From the NCBI RefSeq assembly GCF_023667495.1, contig NZ_JAMOZL010000003.1, positions 124,001-188,000 on the forward strand: DNA of 64,000 nt, given 5' to 3'. Shown here piece by piece: positions 17,737 to 27,740 of the stretch. The translations under genes and the position numbers were made by a program. A model generated the notes under the pieces. It made no database searches and was not told the origin of the DNA. It saw nothing but the letters and a program-made list of their open reading frames with translations. Position 1 is the first letter of the stretch; each line of letters starts with the position of its first letter. The DNA comes from Dyadobacter sp. MSC1_007 (GTDB taxonomy: Bacteria; Bacteroidota; Bacteroidia; Cytophagales; Spirosomataceae).

Positions 17737-18738
17737 TCACTTCAAAATATAAACACCCTTGCCCGTCCCCATCCAAATCTCGCCGGTAGGGCTTTGTGCG
17801 AATGCGAAAACTCCGTCGCCTTCCAGGTCGCGAAGTTGCCAGTTGCCATTTTGAAACACGCCATACTCCTTATCCCCACTCCAGAATGATGCCCACAGCC
17901 GGTTTTCGCGGTCAACGAATATCTTGTGGGTCATATAAATGACTGATTGCTCGTCTGGCAGATTGAGGACTTTCGCAGATTGCCCGTTAAACATGAAAAT
18001 CTGCGGTCGGTTGGCAACCATCGTGCTTGAAAGCCCATAACTGATCGATGCCAGCAATTCATTTTGCTTGTTGGTGACGATATTCCCAAAATAATAAGGT
18101 TTGAACCCAAATTCCTTTGCATTGAACACGTCCCATTTGGTTTCCCCGATGCGGACGATGGAAGTGCTGTTTACGCCTTCATTAAGCGCAACCCACACCT
18201 TGTTTTCCTGATCAATTGCAATTCCCGCAATCAAATGACCGGGTAACAATGAATTTTGAGGAGTGAATGTTGAAAACTTTTTGCCGTCATATTTTACCAG
18301 ACCGCCCTGCCCGAAACTGCCTGCCGAAAACCAGATGTTACCCGGGCCGTCGATGGCAACGGATTGGACGCCATTCCTGGGCAGATTAAACTGTGAGGGA
18401 TCGAACCTGGTAAACTTCGTCCCGTCATATTTCACCAGGTCATCGGTCCCAAGCCATACATTGCCGTTTTTATCAATTTCAATGTCCCAGATGGCAACTT
18501 TGTTGAGAGGAGAGTTAGTTGAATCAAAAACAGTCGCTTTTTCGCCATCGTAGCGGATCAGCCCCTGATTGAGTGTGCCGAGCCAGGCGGTGCCGTTGGG
18601 TTGGAACGCAATGGAAATTATATGATAATCTGCCAGCGCGAAGTTTGAAATATCCAGCGGGGCAGGAATATCATTTTCTCCTTTTTTACAGGCGTTGATT
18701 AATGTGAGAAGAATGAGAAATGGTAGCAGTCTTTTCAT
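17737..18738 (-). CDS. Beta-propeller lipoprotein (two-component-regulator-propeller type)
   Basis: 333 residues with a lipobox (LLTLINACKKGE, Cys17). The rest consists of propeller blades with the motif xAxDxxGNVWLGT: IAFQPNGTAWLGTLNQGLIRYDG, IEIDKNGNVWLGTDDLVKYDG, VAIDGPGNIWFSAG, IAIDQENKVWVAL, FVDRENRLWASF and FAQSPTGEIWMGTGKGVYIL. Such Reg_prop blades form the periplasmic sensor of hybrid two-component systems, but here there is no kinase, only an anchored propeller. It is the last gene of the SusC-SusD-esterase block, 95 bp after the esterase start-proximal neighbour. Glycan or protein binding is possible. Confidence 0.8.
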   Translation of the reverse strand: MKRLLPFLILLTLINACKKGENDIPAPLDISNFALADYHIISIAFQPNGTAWLGTLNQGLIRYDGEKATVFDSTNSPLNKVAIWDIEIDKNGNVWLGTDDLVKYDGTKFTRFDPSQFNLPRNGVQSVAIDGPGNIWFSAGSFGQGGLVKYDGKKFSTFTPQNSLLPGHLIAGIAIDQENKVWVALNEGVNSTSIVRIGETKWDVFNAKEFGFKPYYFGNIVTNKQNELLASISYGLSSTMVANRPQIFMFNGQSAKVLNLPDEQSVIYMTHKIFVDRENRLWASFWSGDKEYGVFQNGNWQLRDLEGDGVFAFAQSPTGEIWMGTGKGVYILK

Positions 18739-18833
18739 CGGGTAAGGGGTTAACGATTCTGGAACGGAGCACTAATCCCGGAGACACAAGTATAGAATAA
18801 ATAGTTGGAATCGGTTGACTACCAGGTGTGTAA

Positions 18834-20873
18834 TTAGTTAAAAACGATGCTTTGGGTTTTTGTCTGACTGTCTGTGACCATTTGCAGGACGTATTTTCCG
18901 GCTGGTAGCGCGTACTGCGGGCGAACTGAAATGAGCCCGACTGCCTCGCGTTCCGAAGTGAATATCGGGTGTTCCCTTCCCGCGACGTCAAAAAGTCGGC
19001 ATTGCACATTCAGTTCCTCAGATGGCCTGATGAAAAACTGCTGTTGCGTAACCGGATTAGGAAACACAGTCCAGGGCTCCGGTGCACCGTTCTGGAACAC
19101 GGTTACAATCGTTGAGTGGGCGATATTTCCATTAGTATAAACCATTTGAAGCCGGTAGAAGATGGTGCCGTCGCCGGGTTGTGAGTCTGTAAAGCCGAAT
19201 ACGCCCGATTGCCCGGGAGTAGGCGCGGTGAAAGTTTGGAGATCGCTATATCGGGTTCCGTCTGTGGTTTTTTGCAGAACCATTTGCTGTAAGCCCGGAA
19301 CTGGCGCGAGCAACCATGAAACACGGATATCCTGACCAATATGGCTCGCCGCTATCTGGTTCACATATTCAATGGTTTTATAAGAACTGTTAACCTGAAA
19401 TGGCTCCGAAATGCTTCCGGGAAAGACGGGGTTGTCACCCACAATCCTGATCCGATAGTTGCCATTTGCCAACCCGGATGGGATTAGGATCGGAAGGGGT
19501 TGAGAACTTCCAGACCCGACTGTTTCAACATATTCACCTTGTTCATTTAATAACTCCGCATGCAGCCGCAATGTGTCGGGTGCATTGCCTTCAACATAGT
19601 AGGGTAATGTAAAGCTCGCTGACGGATACATGTATGCAGGCGTAACACCCGCGTGCAAGGTATACGCAGGCTGTACGGGCACGACCTTCGTAATGGTCGA
19701 ATCGGCCAGGCTGCGGGCCCATGCTGTGGCGGCGACCGTAAGGCCTTGTACTCCGCCTGCGACATTTTCGAAATGGCCCGAAGCAGGTCGGGGCATCTGG
19801 ATAGTGTCGAGATATGGGCCCTGGAATGTATTGAATCCTTGTAAGGCTATGAGCCGGTTTTGCGCATTAAGCACAGGTAAATACGGGTCTTTAAGTGCGT
19901 TGCTGGCGGAATTGCGCGCAATGAACCAGGGAACGGGATAACCGGCATCCCTCCGGCTGTTCTGAATGAGTGTTCTGATATAATTGAAATAATCATTTTC
20001 CCTAAAACCCAGTTGTGCATCATTTTCACCATGCGACCATAGCACAGCCCGGATTCCTGTGATTGATGTCATGTAACGCAATGTGTTGACGATGTTGCTG
20101 TAAGGCTGTCGGTTTGGCCAATATTTGTTTACATATAAATTGAATGCATCCTTCCCCGAAGCGGCGTCCCGGTAGTTTTCCGAGTTTGCTGCGGCCCAGG
20201 CGGCATTGAAGAATAGCACCGGAGTCTTCCATCTTTTGAATAAAATATCACCTAATTCACCCCAATACCAGGACGCCTCGCCATTTGGGAAAATGTAATT
20301 ACCAGCTTTAAGAGCCGCAAATTGCGGCACCGGCATGGGTGAATCGGGGGCTACGGTAATATTTTCAGAGTTGAGGATTTTATTGACTGCATTAAAGGAA
20401 ATGACGTTGGACGATGCATCCCTGGAGCCAAGATTAGGCAGGCCCATTGCATTGGAATTGCCGGTCACGAGAAAAACTTCACCTACCCCGACCCTGGCTA
20501 CTGATGCCGTATCCGTGTGGCCGTCGGAAGCGGTGCCGGTCAATGTAAGTTTATACCAGCCGGTTCCTATGGTGAATGTGGTGTATAAAAAGCCCTGAAT
20601 AAGTTGTGCCGGAGGGAAATCCTGTTGCTGGGAAGGCGATGTATTGCCTTCGATGGGAGACAATGCGGCTGTGATCCGCGTGTAGGGACAATAGGTGTAA
20701 GAGGTTATGCTAATGTTTGCATTGCCGGTTGCATTGCGTTGCATGACCAGGTTATTGACAGGAGAGGTGATAGCGAGTTGCGCGCTTACCGGACCTGCGT
20801 TCAAAAGTAACACCAGCATCCATATTCCCGCAAGGGGATACCTGCCGACCTTTTTAACTATCCATTCCGACAT
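18834..20873 (-). CDS. Secreted sialate O-acetylesterase-like (SASA/SGNH) protein with T9SS signal
   Basis: 679 residues with an N-terminal signal/membrane segment (ending VSAQ). The SGNH-like esterase core shows GEVFLVTGNSNAMG, where GNSN replaces the usual GQSN around the nucleophile Ser, and later LWSHGENDAQLG, corresponding to the conserved Glu/Asn block. Beta-sandwich repeats follow, then a type A sorting domain (VFPNPVTQQQFFIRPSEE ... LPAGKYVLQMV, about 605-679). Predicted to remove O-acetyl groups from glycans at the cell surface. It sits after SusC/SusD, separated by a terminator, and is probably part of the same utilisation locus. Confidence 0.78.
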   Translation of the reverse strand: MSEWIVKKVGRYPLAGIWMLVLLLNAGPVSAQLAITSPVNNLVMQRNATGNANISITSYTYCPYTRITAALSPIEGNTSPSQQQDFPPAQLIQGFLYTTFTIGTGWYKLTLTGTASDGHTDTASVARVGVGEVFLVTGNSNAMGLPNLGSRDASSNVISFNAVNKILNSENITVAPDSPMPVPQFAALKAGNYIFPNGEASWYWGELGDILFKRWKTPVLFFNAAWAAANSENYRDAASGKDAFNLYVNKYWPNRQPYSNIVNTLRYMTSITGIRAVLWSHGENDAQLGFRENDYFNYIRTLIQNSRRDAGYPVPWFIARNSASNALKDPYLPVLNAQNRLIALQGFNTFQGPYLDTIQMPRPASGHFENVAGGVQGLTVAATAWARSLADSTITKVVPVQPAYTLHAGVTPAYMYPSASFTLPYYVEGNAPDTLRLHAELLNEQGEYVETVGSGSSQPLPILIPSGLANGNYRIRIVGDNPVFPGSISEPFQVNSSYKTIEYVNQIAASHIGQDIRVSWLLAPVPGLQQMVLQKTTDGTRYSDLQTFTAPTPGQSGVFGFTDSQPGDGTIFYRLQMVYTNGNIAHSTIVTVFQNGAPEPWTVFPNPVTQQQFFIRPSEELNVQCRLFDVAGREHPIFTSEREAVGLISVRPQYALPAGKYVLQMVTDSQTKTQSIVFN

Positions 20874-20919
20874 ATGTTCGACTGCTTGGTATTGTTACAG
20901 AACAAATATAATGGAAACG

Positions 20920-20950
20920 AAAAAAGCCGGCCCTCAGATGAAGGCCGGCT
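20920..20950 (-). terminator. Intrinsic terminator after the first susD
   Basis: AGCCGGCC at 20925-20932 pairs with GGCCGGCT at 20943-20950. On the reverse strand the stem is followed by a run of six T. It lies 25 bp past the SusD stop. Confidence 0.85.
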
Positions 20951-20974
20951 CTCGTAATCCGATATTAAAATTGA

Positions 20975-22555
20975 TTATTTATAGCCTGGGTTTTGTGGTC
21001 TTAGGCTCGGGTTGTTAGTCATTTCCTGGATACCCAGCGGGAACAGCAAATGTTTCTCCTGCAAAGCCGCGCCTCCGCTTACATTCAGGTTGCGGTGGCC
21101 TACGAAGTTATCGAAGCCTTTGGTTTCTTCGTTGAACACTTTACGCAGACGTACCATGTCGAACCAGGTAATGCCCTCGTATGCGAATTCGTACCAGCGC
21201 TCGCGCCACACCGCCTCTTTGAAAGAAGCAGGGGTGAATGTACCGATCGCAGGTGTTTTCAGCTGCGCGCGGTCACGGATGCGCTTGTAAGCATCGTAAG
21301 CCTCCTGATTAACAGTACCCAGTTCGGCTTGTGCTTCTGCATACATGAGCAGCACTTCCGCATAACGGATCTGGTTTACGTTCAGGTTGTTAAGACGGGT
21401 AGGCGTAATGCCTGGCCCACCCAGTGCAGCGATGTTGAAGTACTTGAAAACGTAAGGTGCACCCAGTTCGAATTTGGCCCCTGTTCCGTTGGTGTAATAG
21501 GAGGTATAAAACCATCCTTCCTGATCCTTGGTACGAAGGTCACCTGTTTCGTAAGATTTGTAAAACGACGTGGTGGGAACCGTACTTCCAGTGCCGCTAA
21601 GCCCTGCATAGGTGACCGCTTTGAAGTTCGGGAAGAAATCGTTCAGCGGGAAAGCTTGAACTACCGTGTTGTACTGGATCTGGAACAGGTGTTCAACCCT
21701 GTTTTTCAGGTTTTCCTGGTGCAACTCTTTATAGGTAGTAAACAGGTTGAGCGTCGAAGGATTAGCCTTTGAGAAGTTGATCACTTCAAGGGCTTTGTCG
21801 GCCGCCAGCTTGTAATGCGATGCTCCTTTTGACAAAGGGAAACCTGCCATCGTAAGGTACACTTTTGATAAAAGTGCTTTCACCGCCATTTTAGATACAC
21901 GTCCATTGGTGTTAAAATCAGCGAATCCGGCACCTTCGGCAGCTTGCAGGTCTTCCAGGATCAGTTTATAGACTTCTTCCTGTGGAGCCCTCGATGGGAA
22001 GAAATCTTCCGAGTCCGTAGTTTGTGGTTTTGTGATCAATGGCACATCACCCCACAATCTTACAGCATAGAAATAAGCCCATGCACGAAGGAACCTCGCC
22101 TCGCCGATCAGCCTTGTCTTCTGCGGCTCATTAGCTGCCGGGAATGGAATGCCTGGAATCTTTTCGATAGCCAGGTTGGCGTTCGCAATCACGCGGTACA
22201 AGCCGTTCCACCAGTTGCTAATGTGGCCTGTATTACCATCGTAAATGAGAGCATACAGGTTGTTCAGGTCGGAGTTCTGGCCTGTTTCGGTAGTAGCTGT
22301 ACCGGTTGGGGCTTCAAGCATCTGCCAGTTGGCCGAGAAGATACCCGCACCGTCACCGATGAAACGCGTATCTGCATAAGTAGCAGCAACAGCAGCTTCT
22401 GCGTGGTCAGGAAGGGTATAGAAGATGTCCGGTTGAAGGTTGGACGGGTCCTTTTCATCGAGGAAGTCGGAGCAGCTTGTCGGGCCCAGCAGGATCGCCC
22501 CGCAGACCATAAGCTTATAGATATTCTTGTTATATAGTTTCATGCTGAAATTCAT
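20975..22555 (-). CDS. RagB/SusD family nutrient-uptake lipoprotein
   Basis: 526 residues with a lipobox (LLGPTSCSDFLDEKDPS, Cys about 28). SusD-like features are the N-terminal FLDEKDP, the TPR-like helices (FLRAWAYFYAVRLWGDVPLIT), and the C-terminal VLLMYAEAQAELG, REAVWRERWYEFAYEG and LFPLGIQEM. SusD caps the TonB-dependent SusC pore and binds the glycan outside. An internal ATG four codons on (MKLYNKN) could be the start. It follows SusC by 26 bp and ends at a strong terminator. Confidence 0.95.
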   Translation of the reverse strand: MNFSMKLYNKNIYKLMVCGAILLGPTSCSDFLDEKDPSNLQPDIFYTLPDHAEAAVAATYADTRFIGDGAGIFSANWQMLEAPTGTATTETGQNSDLNNLYALIYDGNTGHISNWWNGLYRVIANANLAIEKIPGIPFPAANEPQKTRLIGEARFLRAWAYFYAVRLWGDVPLITKPQTTDSEDFFPSRAPQEEVYKLILEDLQAAEGAGFADFNTNGRVSKMAVKALLSKVYLTMAGFPLSKGASHYKLAADKALEVINFSKANPSTLNLFTTYKELHQENLKNRVEHLFQIQYNTVVQAFPLNDFFPNFKAVTYAGLSGTGSTVPTTSFYKSYETGDLRTKDQEGWFYTSYYTNGTGAKFELGAPYVFKYFNIAALGGPGITPTRLNNLNVNQIRYAEVLLMYAEAQAELGTVNQEAYDAYKRIRDRAQLKTPAIGTFTPASFKEAVWRERWYEFAYEGITWFDMVRLRKVFNEETKGFDNFVGHRNLNVSGGAALQEKHLLFPLGIQEMTNNPSLRPQNPGYK

Positions 22556-22581
22556 TTTTAATGATACTACGGTTTTCGTGG

Positions 22582-25500
22582 TTAGAATGCAACCTGAATA
22601 CCTCCCATGAAAGTGGTTGGTTTTGGATAGCTGTGCCAGATCATCCCTTGTGAGAATACGTTGTCGGCATCACCACCGCGGATCGGCGTCTGCTCAGGGT
22701 CCCCAAACGGATATTTGCTGATCAGGAAGAAGTTCTGAGCAGAAACATAAAGTCTCAGTTTGCTCAGTTTTAGCTTGCTTGCGATGTCCGCAGGGAAGTT
22801 GTAGCCGAGCAACAGGTTCCGGCCACGAATGAACGAACCGTCGAAGATCCAGCGGGTATCCACATTAGTTACATAACCAGCTTTGGTATCACGGATTTGA
22901 GCAATCGGGGTGTTCTGGTTCTCAGGGGTCCAGGCGTCCAATACGGTTGTGTAGCTGTTAGCCAATGCCTGGCGATCTTCGCTGGCGTGCAGGTTCATGT
23001 CCATCAGGTCGTTTCCGTACGAGAATTGCAGGTCGAGCGTCAGGTCAAAGTTTCCGTAACGCACGCTGTTGGAAAGTGATCCCCATCCTTTAGGGCTACC
23101 GTTTCCGATGATGCTACGGTCAGCGTCGGTGATCGCATTGTCACCGTTTACATCTTTGTACTTAACATCTCCCGGAAGCATTTTCAGGTTACCACGGTAG
23201 CTGGTGAATTTTGCAGCCTCGTCTCTCTCAGCTTCGCTCCATGTGCCCAGACGGGTAAGGCCCCAAAATGCGCCAGCAGGCTGTCCAATACGGATTACAC
23301 TGGTTTGGTTGGTGATCGAAGGGCCACCCACACCGAAGATGTCCGATGGCGTTGCCAGCGACAATACTTTGTTCCTGTTGAACGAGATGTTGAAGCTGGT
23401 ATTCCAGGTCAACTTCGCATTTTCAATGTTAACGGTGTTCAGGCTAAATTCGAAACCCTTGTTCTCCATCGAACCAATGTTCTTTCTGATCGTCGCATAA
23501 CCGCTTGTACGTGGTACTGGTGCATCGAGGAGCATGTCGGTCGTTTTGCGATAGTAGTAGTCAGCTTCGAAAGAGATTCTTCCTTTCAGGAAACTGATTT
23601 CCAGACCAGCGTCGGTTTGAGCAGTTTTTTCCCATTTCAAATCTTTGTTGGGCAATCTGTTGATACCGGTTCCGCTGGTACGCGTATCATTGAAAATGGC
23701 AGCATAGTTCGATCTCAACAATGGCAGTGACGAGTATGGAGGGATTTCCGAGTTACCTGTCAAACCGTAGCTGGTACGTAATTTCAAGCTTGAAATCACG
23801 GGGTTCGCTTTCAGGAATTCCTCATCAGAAACTTTCCAGGCGAAAGCCGCCGACGGGAAGAATGCAAATTTGTGGTTATCCCCGAACTTCGAAGAACCAT
23901 CCGCACGACCAGTCACTGTGAAGAGGTATCTATCCAGCAATGTATAGTTCAAACGACCAAAATAAGAGTTAAAAGCAAAACGCTGCGCTCCCGACACGTA
24001 TGGGTTAGACGATGGCAATACGGCACCCGCACCCAGGTTGTCGAATCCGAAATAGTCGGTGGAGAAGCTTTGTGCACCTACGCCAGTTGTGCTGACATTG
24101 GTTTCCTGCCATGAAATACCAGCAAGGGCGTTGATCGAGTGAATACCAAATGCCTTGTTATAAGTCAAAAGGTTTTCCCATGACCAGAATGTCTCTTTCC
24201 GGTTTTCTTTTCTCGCAGTTCCCAGTTCGTTTGGCGTCAAAGTACGTGTCTGTGACTGGTTAACTTCCTGGGTGATCACGTTCACTCCCAATACCGAACG
24301 GAATTCAAGGCCTTTTGCAAGGGTAATGTTTCCGTAAAGGCTACCGAGCGTAGTTTGCGTGTTCAGGTTGTATTTACGTCCGTTTAAGCGATGTACCGAG
24401 CTCATTGAGCCCTCTGCACCGGGGAAGTCGCGGTTGTTTGCATAACTTCCATCTGGCCATTTCACAGGAAGGAAGGGGAAATCTTCCACCATCTGGCGAG
24501 GTACCGCATCGTTGATATCGACCAGGTTTTCAGCCTGGTTGTTATAGCTCAGCGTACCACCGAGTCGCAGCCATTTCTTCACCTGATCGTCGATGCTGAA
24601 ACGGGTAGCGTAACGTTTCAGGTAGGAAGTTTTAATTAAGCCCTGGTCGTCGCGATAGTTAAGCGAGAGCGAGTAGGTGGTTCTTTCGTTACCGCCGCTG
24701 AAACCCAGCTGGTGGTTTTGAGAAACACGGTTCTGGGTCGATTCTTTGAACCAGTCGGTATCATAGTTAGGAGAGAACGTACCGTCGGCATTCTTCGTGA
24801 AAACGTCGGGGTGAGCGGCCGCCAATGTGGTACGGCGTACCATAGGGTCATGGCTTTTATATTTACCCTCTGCCCATCCGGCTGGATCGAATTTCGCCAT
24901 ATTCTTGTATGCGAGATCTTCAACCTCCATATACTGCTTGGCGTTCAGCACTTTCGCTCTTTTCGGGCCAGCTGTGGGTACGCTCAGGTCGAGACCGTAG
25001 GTGATTGTGCTTTCGCCGGATTTCCCTCTTTTGGTGGTTACCATGATTACCCCGTTGGCACCACGCGCACCATAAATCGCCGTCGACGATGCATCTTTCA
25101 ACACCTCAACAGACACGATGTCATTGGGGTTGATAAAGTCGATAGCCTGGCTCTGCTGGTTCTGGTTACCTTGCGGGAGCATTACACCATCTACAACGTA
25201 CAATGGGTTGTTGGACGAGTTGATGGAGCTGAAACCACGGATACGTACGTTGGCACGGCCTCCCGGACGACCCGAGTTGACGTTCACCTGTACACCCGAT
25301 ATCTTACCCTGCAAAGCCTGGTTGAGGGATGGAGCCGGGCGCTCTCTCAGCTGTTCTTCTTTCACGGAACCGACAGACCCTGTCAAGTCGGATTTTTTTG
25401 CGGTACCGTACCCGATAACTACCACTTCGCTAAGCGCTTTGGAGTCGGATTCGATTGCAACGTCCAACACAGTGCGGTTACCCACTACTAGTTCCTGGCT

Positions 25501-25812
25501 GACGTAACCTACAAAACTGAATACAAGGGTTGCATTGTCGGGCACTGTGAGGCTGTAATTTCCTTCTCCGTCTGTGGTTGTACCGCTGCTGGTACCTTTT
25601 ACTACAACGTTCACGCCGGGGAGTCCGTCTCCGGTGGCTTTGTCGGTTACTTTACCTTTAAGTGATTTATCTGCCTTAATGATTGCAGTAATCGCAGGGT
25701 TGGCATGGGTTGCGCTGGCCAGAATAGGTGTCGCGAGCGCGGGCAGGAGAAAAAGAGAATTTCGGATGCTCCGCATTTGGAGTATCCAATGATTGGTATC
25801 GATATTTTTCAT
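22582..25812 (-). CDS. SusC/RagA family TonB-linked outer-membrane transporter
   Basis: 1076 residues. Order: signal peptide (about 1-33), CarboxypepD_reg-like domain (about 50-135, LKGKVTDKATGDGLPGVNVVVKG), the SEVVVIGYGTAKKSDLTGSV TonB-box region, plug domain (NQALQGKISGVQV ... VVDGVMLPQG ... VEVLKDASSTAIYGARGANGVIMVTTKRG), then the beta-barrel to the terminal aromatic FMGGIQVAF. It imports a SusD-bound oligosaccharide using TonB energy. The substrate is not evident; the nearby acetylesterase-like protein suggests an acetylated glycan. It is the first gene of its operon, with a 770-bp upstream region holding a LacI-type palindrome. Confidence 0.96.
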   Translation of the reverse strand: MKNIDTNHWILQMRSIRNSLFLLPALATPILASATHANPAITAIIKADKSLKGKVTDKATGDGLPGVNVVVKGTSSGTTTDGEGNYSLTVPDNATLVFSFVGYVSQELVVGNRTVLDVAIESDSKALSEVVVIGYGTAKKSDLTGSVGSVKEEQLRERPAPSLNQALQGKISGVQVNVNSGRPGGRANVRIRGFSSINSSNNPLYVVDGVMLPQGNQNQQSQAIDFINPNDIVSVEVLKDASSTAIYGARGANGVIMVTTKRGKSGESTITYGLDLSVPTAGPKRAKVLNAKQYMEVEDLAYKNMAKFDPAGWAEGKYKSHDPMVRRTTLAAAHPDVFTKNADGTFSPNYDTDWFKESTQNRVSQNHQLGFSGGNERTTYSLSLNYRDDQGLIKTSYLKRYATRFSIDDQVKKWLRLGGTLSYNNQAENLVDINDAVPRQMVEDFPFLPVKWPDGSYANNRDFPGAEGSMSSVHRLNGRKYNLNTQTTLGSLYGNITLAKGLEFRSVLGVNVITQEVNQSQTRTLTPNELGTARKENRKETFWSWENLLTYNKAFGIHSINALAGISWQETNVSTTGVGAQSFSTDYFGFDNLGAGAVLPSSNPYVSGAQRFAFNSYFGRLNYTLLDRYLFTVTGRADGSSKFGDNHKFAFFPSAAFAWKVSDEEFLKANPVISSLKLRTSYGLTGNSEIPPYSSLPLLRSNYAAIFNDTRTSGTGINRLPNKDLKWEKTAQTDAGLEISFLKGRISFEADYYYRKTTDMLLDAPVPRTSGYATIRKNIGSMENKGFEFSLNTVNIENAKLTWNTSFNISFNRNKVLSLATPSDIFGVGGPSITNQTSVIRIGQPAGAFWGLTRLGTWSEAERDEAAKFTSYRGNLKMLPGDVKYKDVNGDNAITDADRSIIGNGSPKGWGSLSNSVRYGNFDLTLDLQFSYGNDLMDMNLHASEDRQALANSYTTVLDAWTPENQNTPIAQIRDTKAGYVTNVDTRWIFDGSFIRGRNLLLGYNFPADIASKLKLSKLRLYVSAQNFFLISKYPFGDPEQTPIRGGDADNVFSQGMIWHSYPKPTTFMGGIQVAF

Positions 25813-26582
25813 GTAGTTAAGTTCGTTAAACGTTTCTCATGCAGTAGTAGGAATCATACATTTCCGATTTCATAGGGTTTGGACGTTAGGCTTTGAGTTT
25901 TAGTCATAGTTTACGGTTTCTGGTTAGTAAAGAATCAGGAGTTTTAAGGTTAAAATTATATTTACTATTTGTTTAATTATACTCAATTCGGGCCAGAGCT
26001 TTCTATTTGGGATTTTTTCGAACTTAAAAGTGCGATCATTTATCTGAGAATCGCTATTAAATCCAATGGTAACCTATACGTCTAACGTTACGGAGGATGG
26101 ACTGAAAAGGCGGCCACTCAGCTTTGCGGGGCACGCGCCAGTTATGATGCTTTACATGTAATTGGCGTCAGCGGGCATTGTTTAAAAATCTTAAAAATGC
26201 TTTGCAATATTATAATATTTAACAACAGATTTCGAATAAAGGGCCTTAAAAAAGCATATTAATTTGTGCAAACGTTTGCATAATTTTCACATAATATAGG
26301 CTTTTACTCCCTTATAATCATGGAGTTACATCTATATTGTCGGCTAAAAACCGCTTGTCAGGGCGCTCAGGAGCATCCTGATTTTCGCGTATTTTCAGCC
26401 AGTTTGATCAATATTGTGTGAAGTTCTGTCAAGATCCTATATTCACCATCGGTGACTTGGTGGCCTGCTGCCGACCTTTTCGTATCGTAATTTTATCTGC
26501 GGCGGGTTACTGTTCTGAACAATATCGCTTATCTTTCTGGCAAAAAAGCTACCGTAAATTACCTCTTGCGTCTTGTTGATTT
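25813..26582. promoter_or_regulatory. 770-bp divergent intergenic region with LacI-type palindrome
   Basis: This gap separates susC (minus) from the membrane-protein gene (plus). It holds the perfect 14-base palindrome TGCAAACGTTTGCA at 26267-26280, the shape of a LacI/GalR-family operator, and a second AAACGTTT core at 25828-25835, 16 bp before the SusC start codon. The rest is A/T-rich with no convincing ORF, tRNA or clear TAnnTTTG box. The regulator is not encoded in the window, and operator function is inferred from symmetry. Confidence 0.5.
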
Positions 26583-27740
26583 ATGAATCTGGTTGTATTG
26601 AAAAAAGCATTTAAGAAGTTCCTCTGGGGGATCATGATCTTTTCAATGGCCGCGATGCCGGTCGTCCGTGCGATCGATACCGGATTGGGCCTGCATCAGC
26701 TTGCAACGCATAAAGCGGCATTGGCAGGCGATTTTTGGTTTCCTAATCCCTGGAAATATAGGGTCTTCTCGGTTTGGCTCGCGGAAACTACCTATCAGAT
26801 TTATACCAATACAATAGACAAGGTTATCCCGGTCGACGGCCTGATCAAATATACCAGCCCGATCAGCAACGACCGGTTCGCGATTACAGCGAACCTCAAC
26901 AGGTTCAGTGACAATGGCTACGAAATATCGTTTCCGGATTACTTTTTCAAAAAGGATAAAACAGGAAAAGGGGAATGGGAGATTATTAAGGAGTACCACC
27001 GGTATTTCATCACATTTATGTTTCTCCGGTTCATGATCAACCTGGGCATTTTATATTTCGCTTACCGGTTTTTCAAACTCTTTATCCATAATTTCTGGAT
27101 GGTGGTGTTGGGCGTTGTTTTTCTGGACAATGGCATCAACAATGCATTCAGGGACACGGCATTTGGGTTCGATACTTATATTGACTTGCTGCTATTCCTG
27201 ATCAGCGCATTGGTGATCGTTAAAAATTACTCCCCGCTCTGGCTTATTCCGGTAATGGTCATTGGGATACTCAACCGCGAAACGTCGTTAATGATACCAG
27301 TCATATTCGCCACGGTCAATTTTGCCCGCGACGGTTATAAGATCAAACTCCGGAATTTTGGCTATTCGGCTGCATTGGCCCTTATCGGCGTAGCGGGGTT
27401 TGTTGGGTTGCGGTGGTATTATGGTTATGAACCTTATATGCTGGTTTCTGGCTGGTATAGGGTGGTCGAAAACTTTACGAACTATTCCATTGTAAGCGGC
27501 CAGTTTGCGATCATGCTGATATTGCCGTTTTTAAGCCTGTTCTTTTTAAGATCTTCCCCGCTTTTACTTCGGACGATCTGGATAACGGTAATTCCGGTAT
27601 GGTTTGCCCTACACTACTATGCGTTTCCCGTGCTGGAATCGCGCTATTTCCTGGTGCCGTTTGCATTGGGCATAATTCCTGTTACATTGTTTGGAATAGA
27701 AAAGACCTATTTGGATGAAAAAAGGCCTGGCATTGTTTGA
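26583..27740 (+). CDS. Polytopic membrane protein, possible GT-C-like glycosyltransferase
   Basis: 385 residues with about eight to nine hydrophobic helices. A first segment at about 12-32 precedes an extracytoplasmic loop of roughly 100 residues, followed by MFLRFMINLGILYFAYRFF, NFWMVVLGVVFLD, DLLLFLISALVIV, LWLIPVMVIGILNRETSLMIPV and more. The NRET motif after a helix recurs in uncharacterised GT-C-like membrane proteins, but no acidic catalytic loop can be proved. Its stop overlaps the start of the HAD phosphatase gene by 26 bases, so the two are translationally linked. Function unknown; lipid-linked sugar transfer is an inference from the downstream genes. Confidence 0.75.
   Translation: MNLVVLKKAFKKFLWGIMIFSMAAMPVVRAIDTGLGLHQLATHKAALAGDFWFPNPWKYRVFSVWLAETTYQIYTNTIDKVIPVDGLIKYTSPISNDRFAITANLNRFSDNGYEISFPDYFFKKDKTGKGEWEIIKEYHRYFITFMFLRFMINLGILYFAYRFFKLFIHNFWMVVLGVVFLDNGINNAFRDTAFGFDTYIDLLLFLISALVIVKNYSPLWLIPVMVIGILNRETSLMIPVIFATVNFARDGYKIKLRNFGYSAALALIGVAGFVGLRWYYGYEPYMLVSGWYRVVENFTNYSIVSGQFAIMLILPFLSLFFLRSSPLLLRTIWITVIPVWFALHYYAFPVLESRYFLVPFALGIIPVTLFGIEKTYLDEKRPGIV

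Noticed and set aside
21050..21772. A 240-codon + strand frame
   Set aside because: Antisense to the first SusD gene, which has clear family motifs; no independent support.
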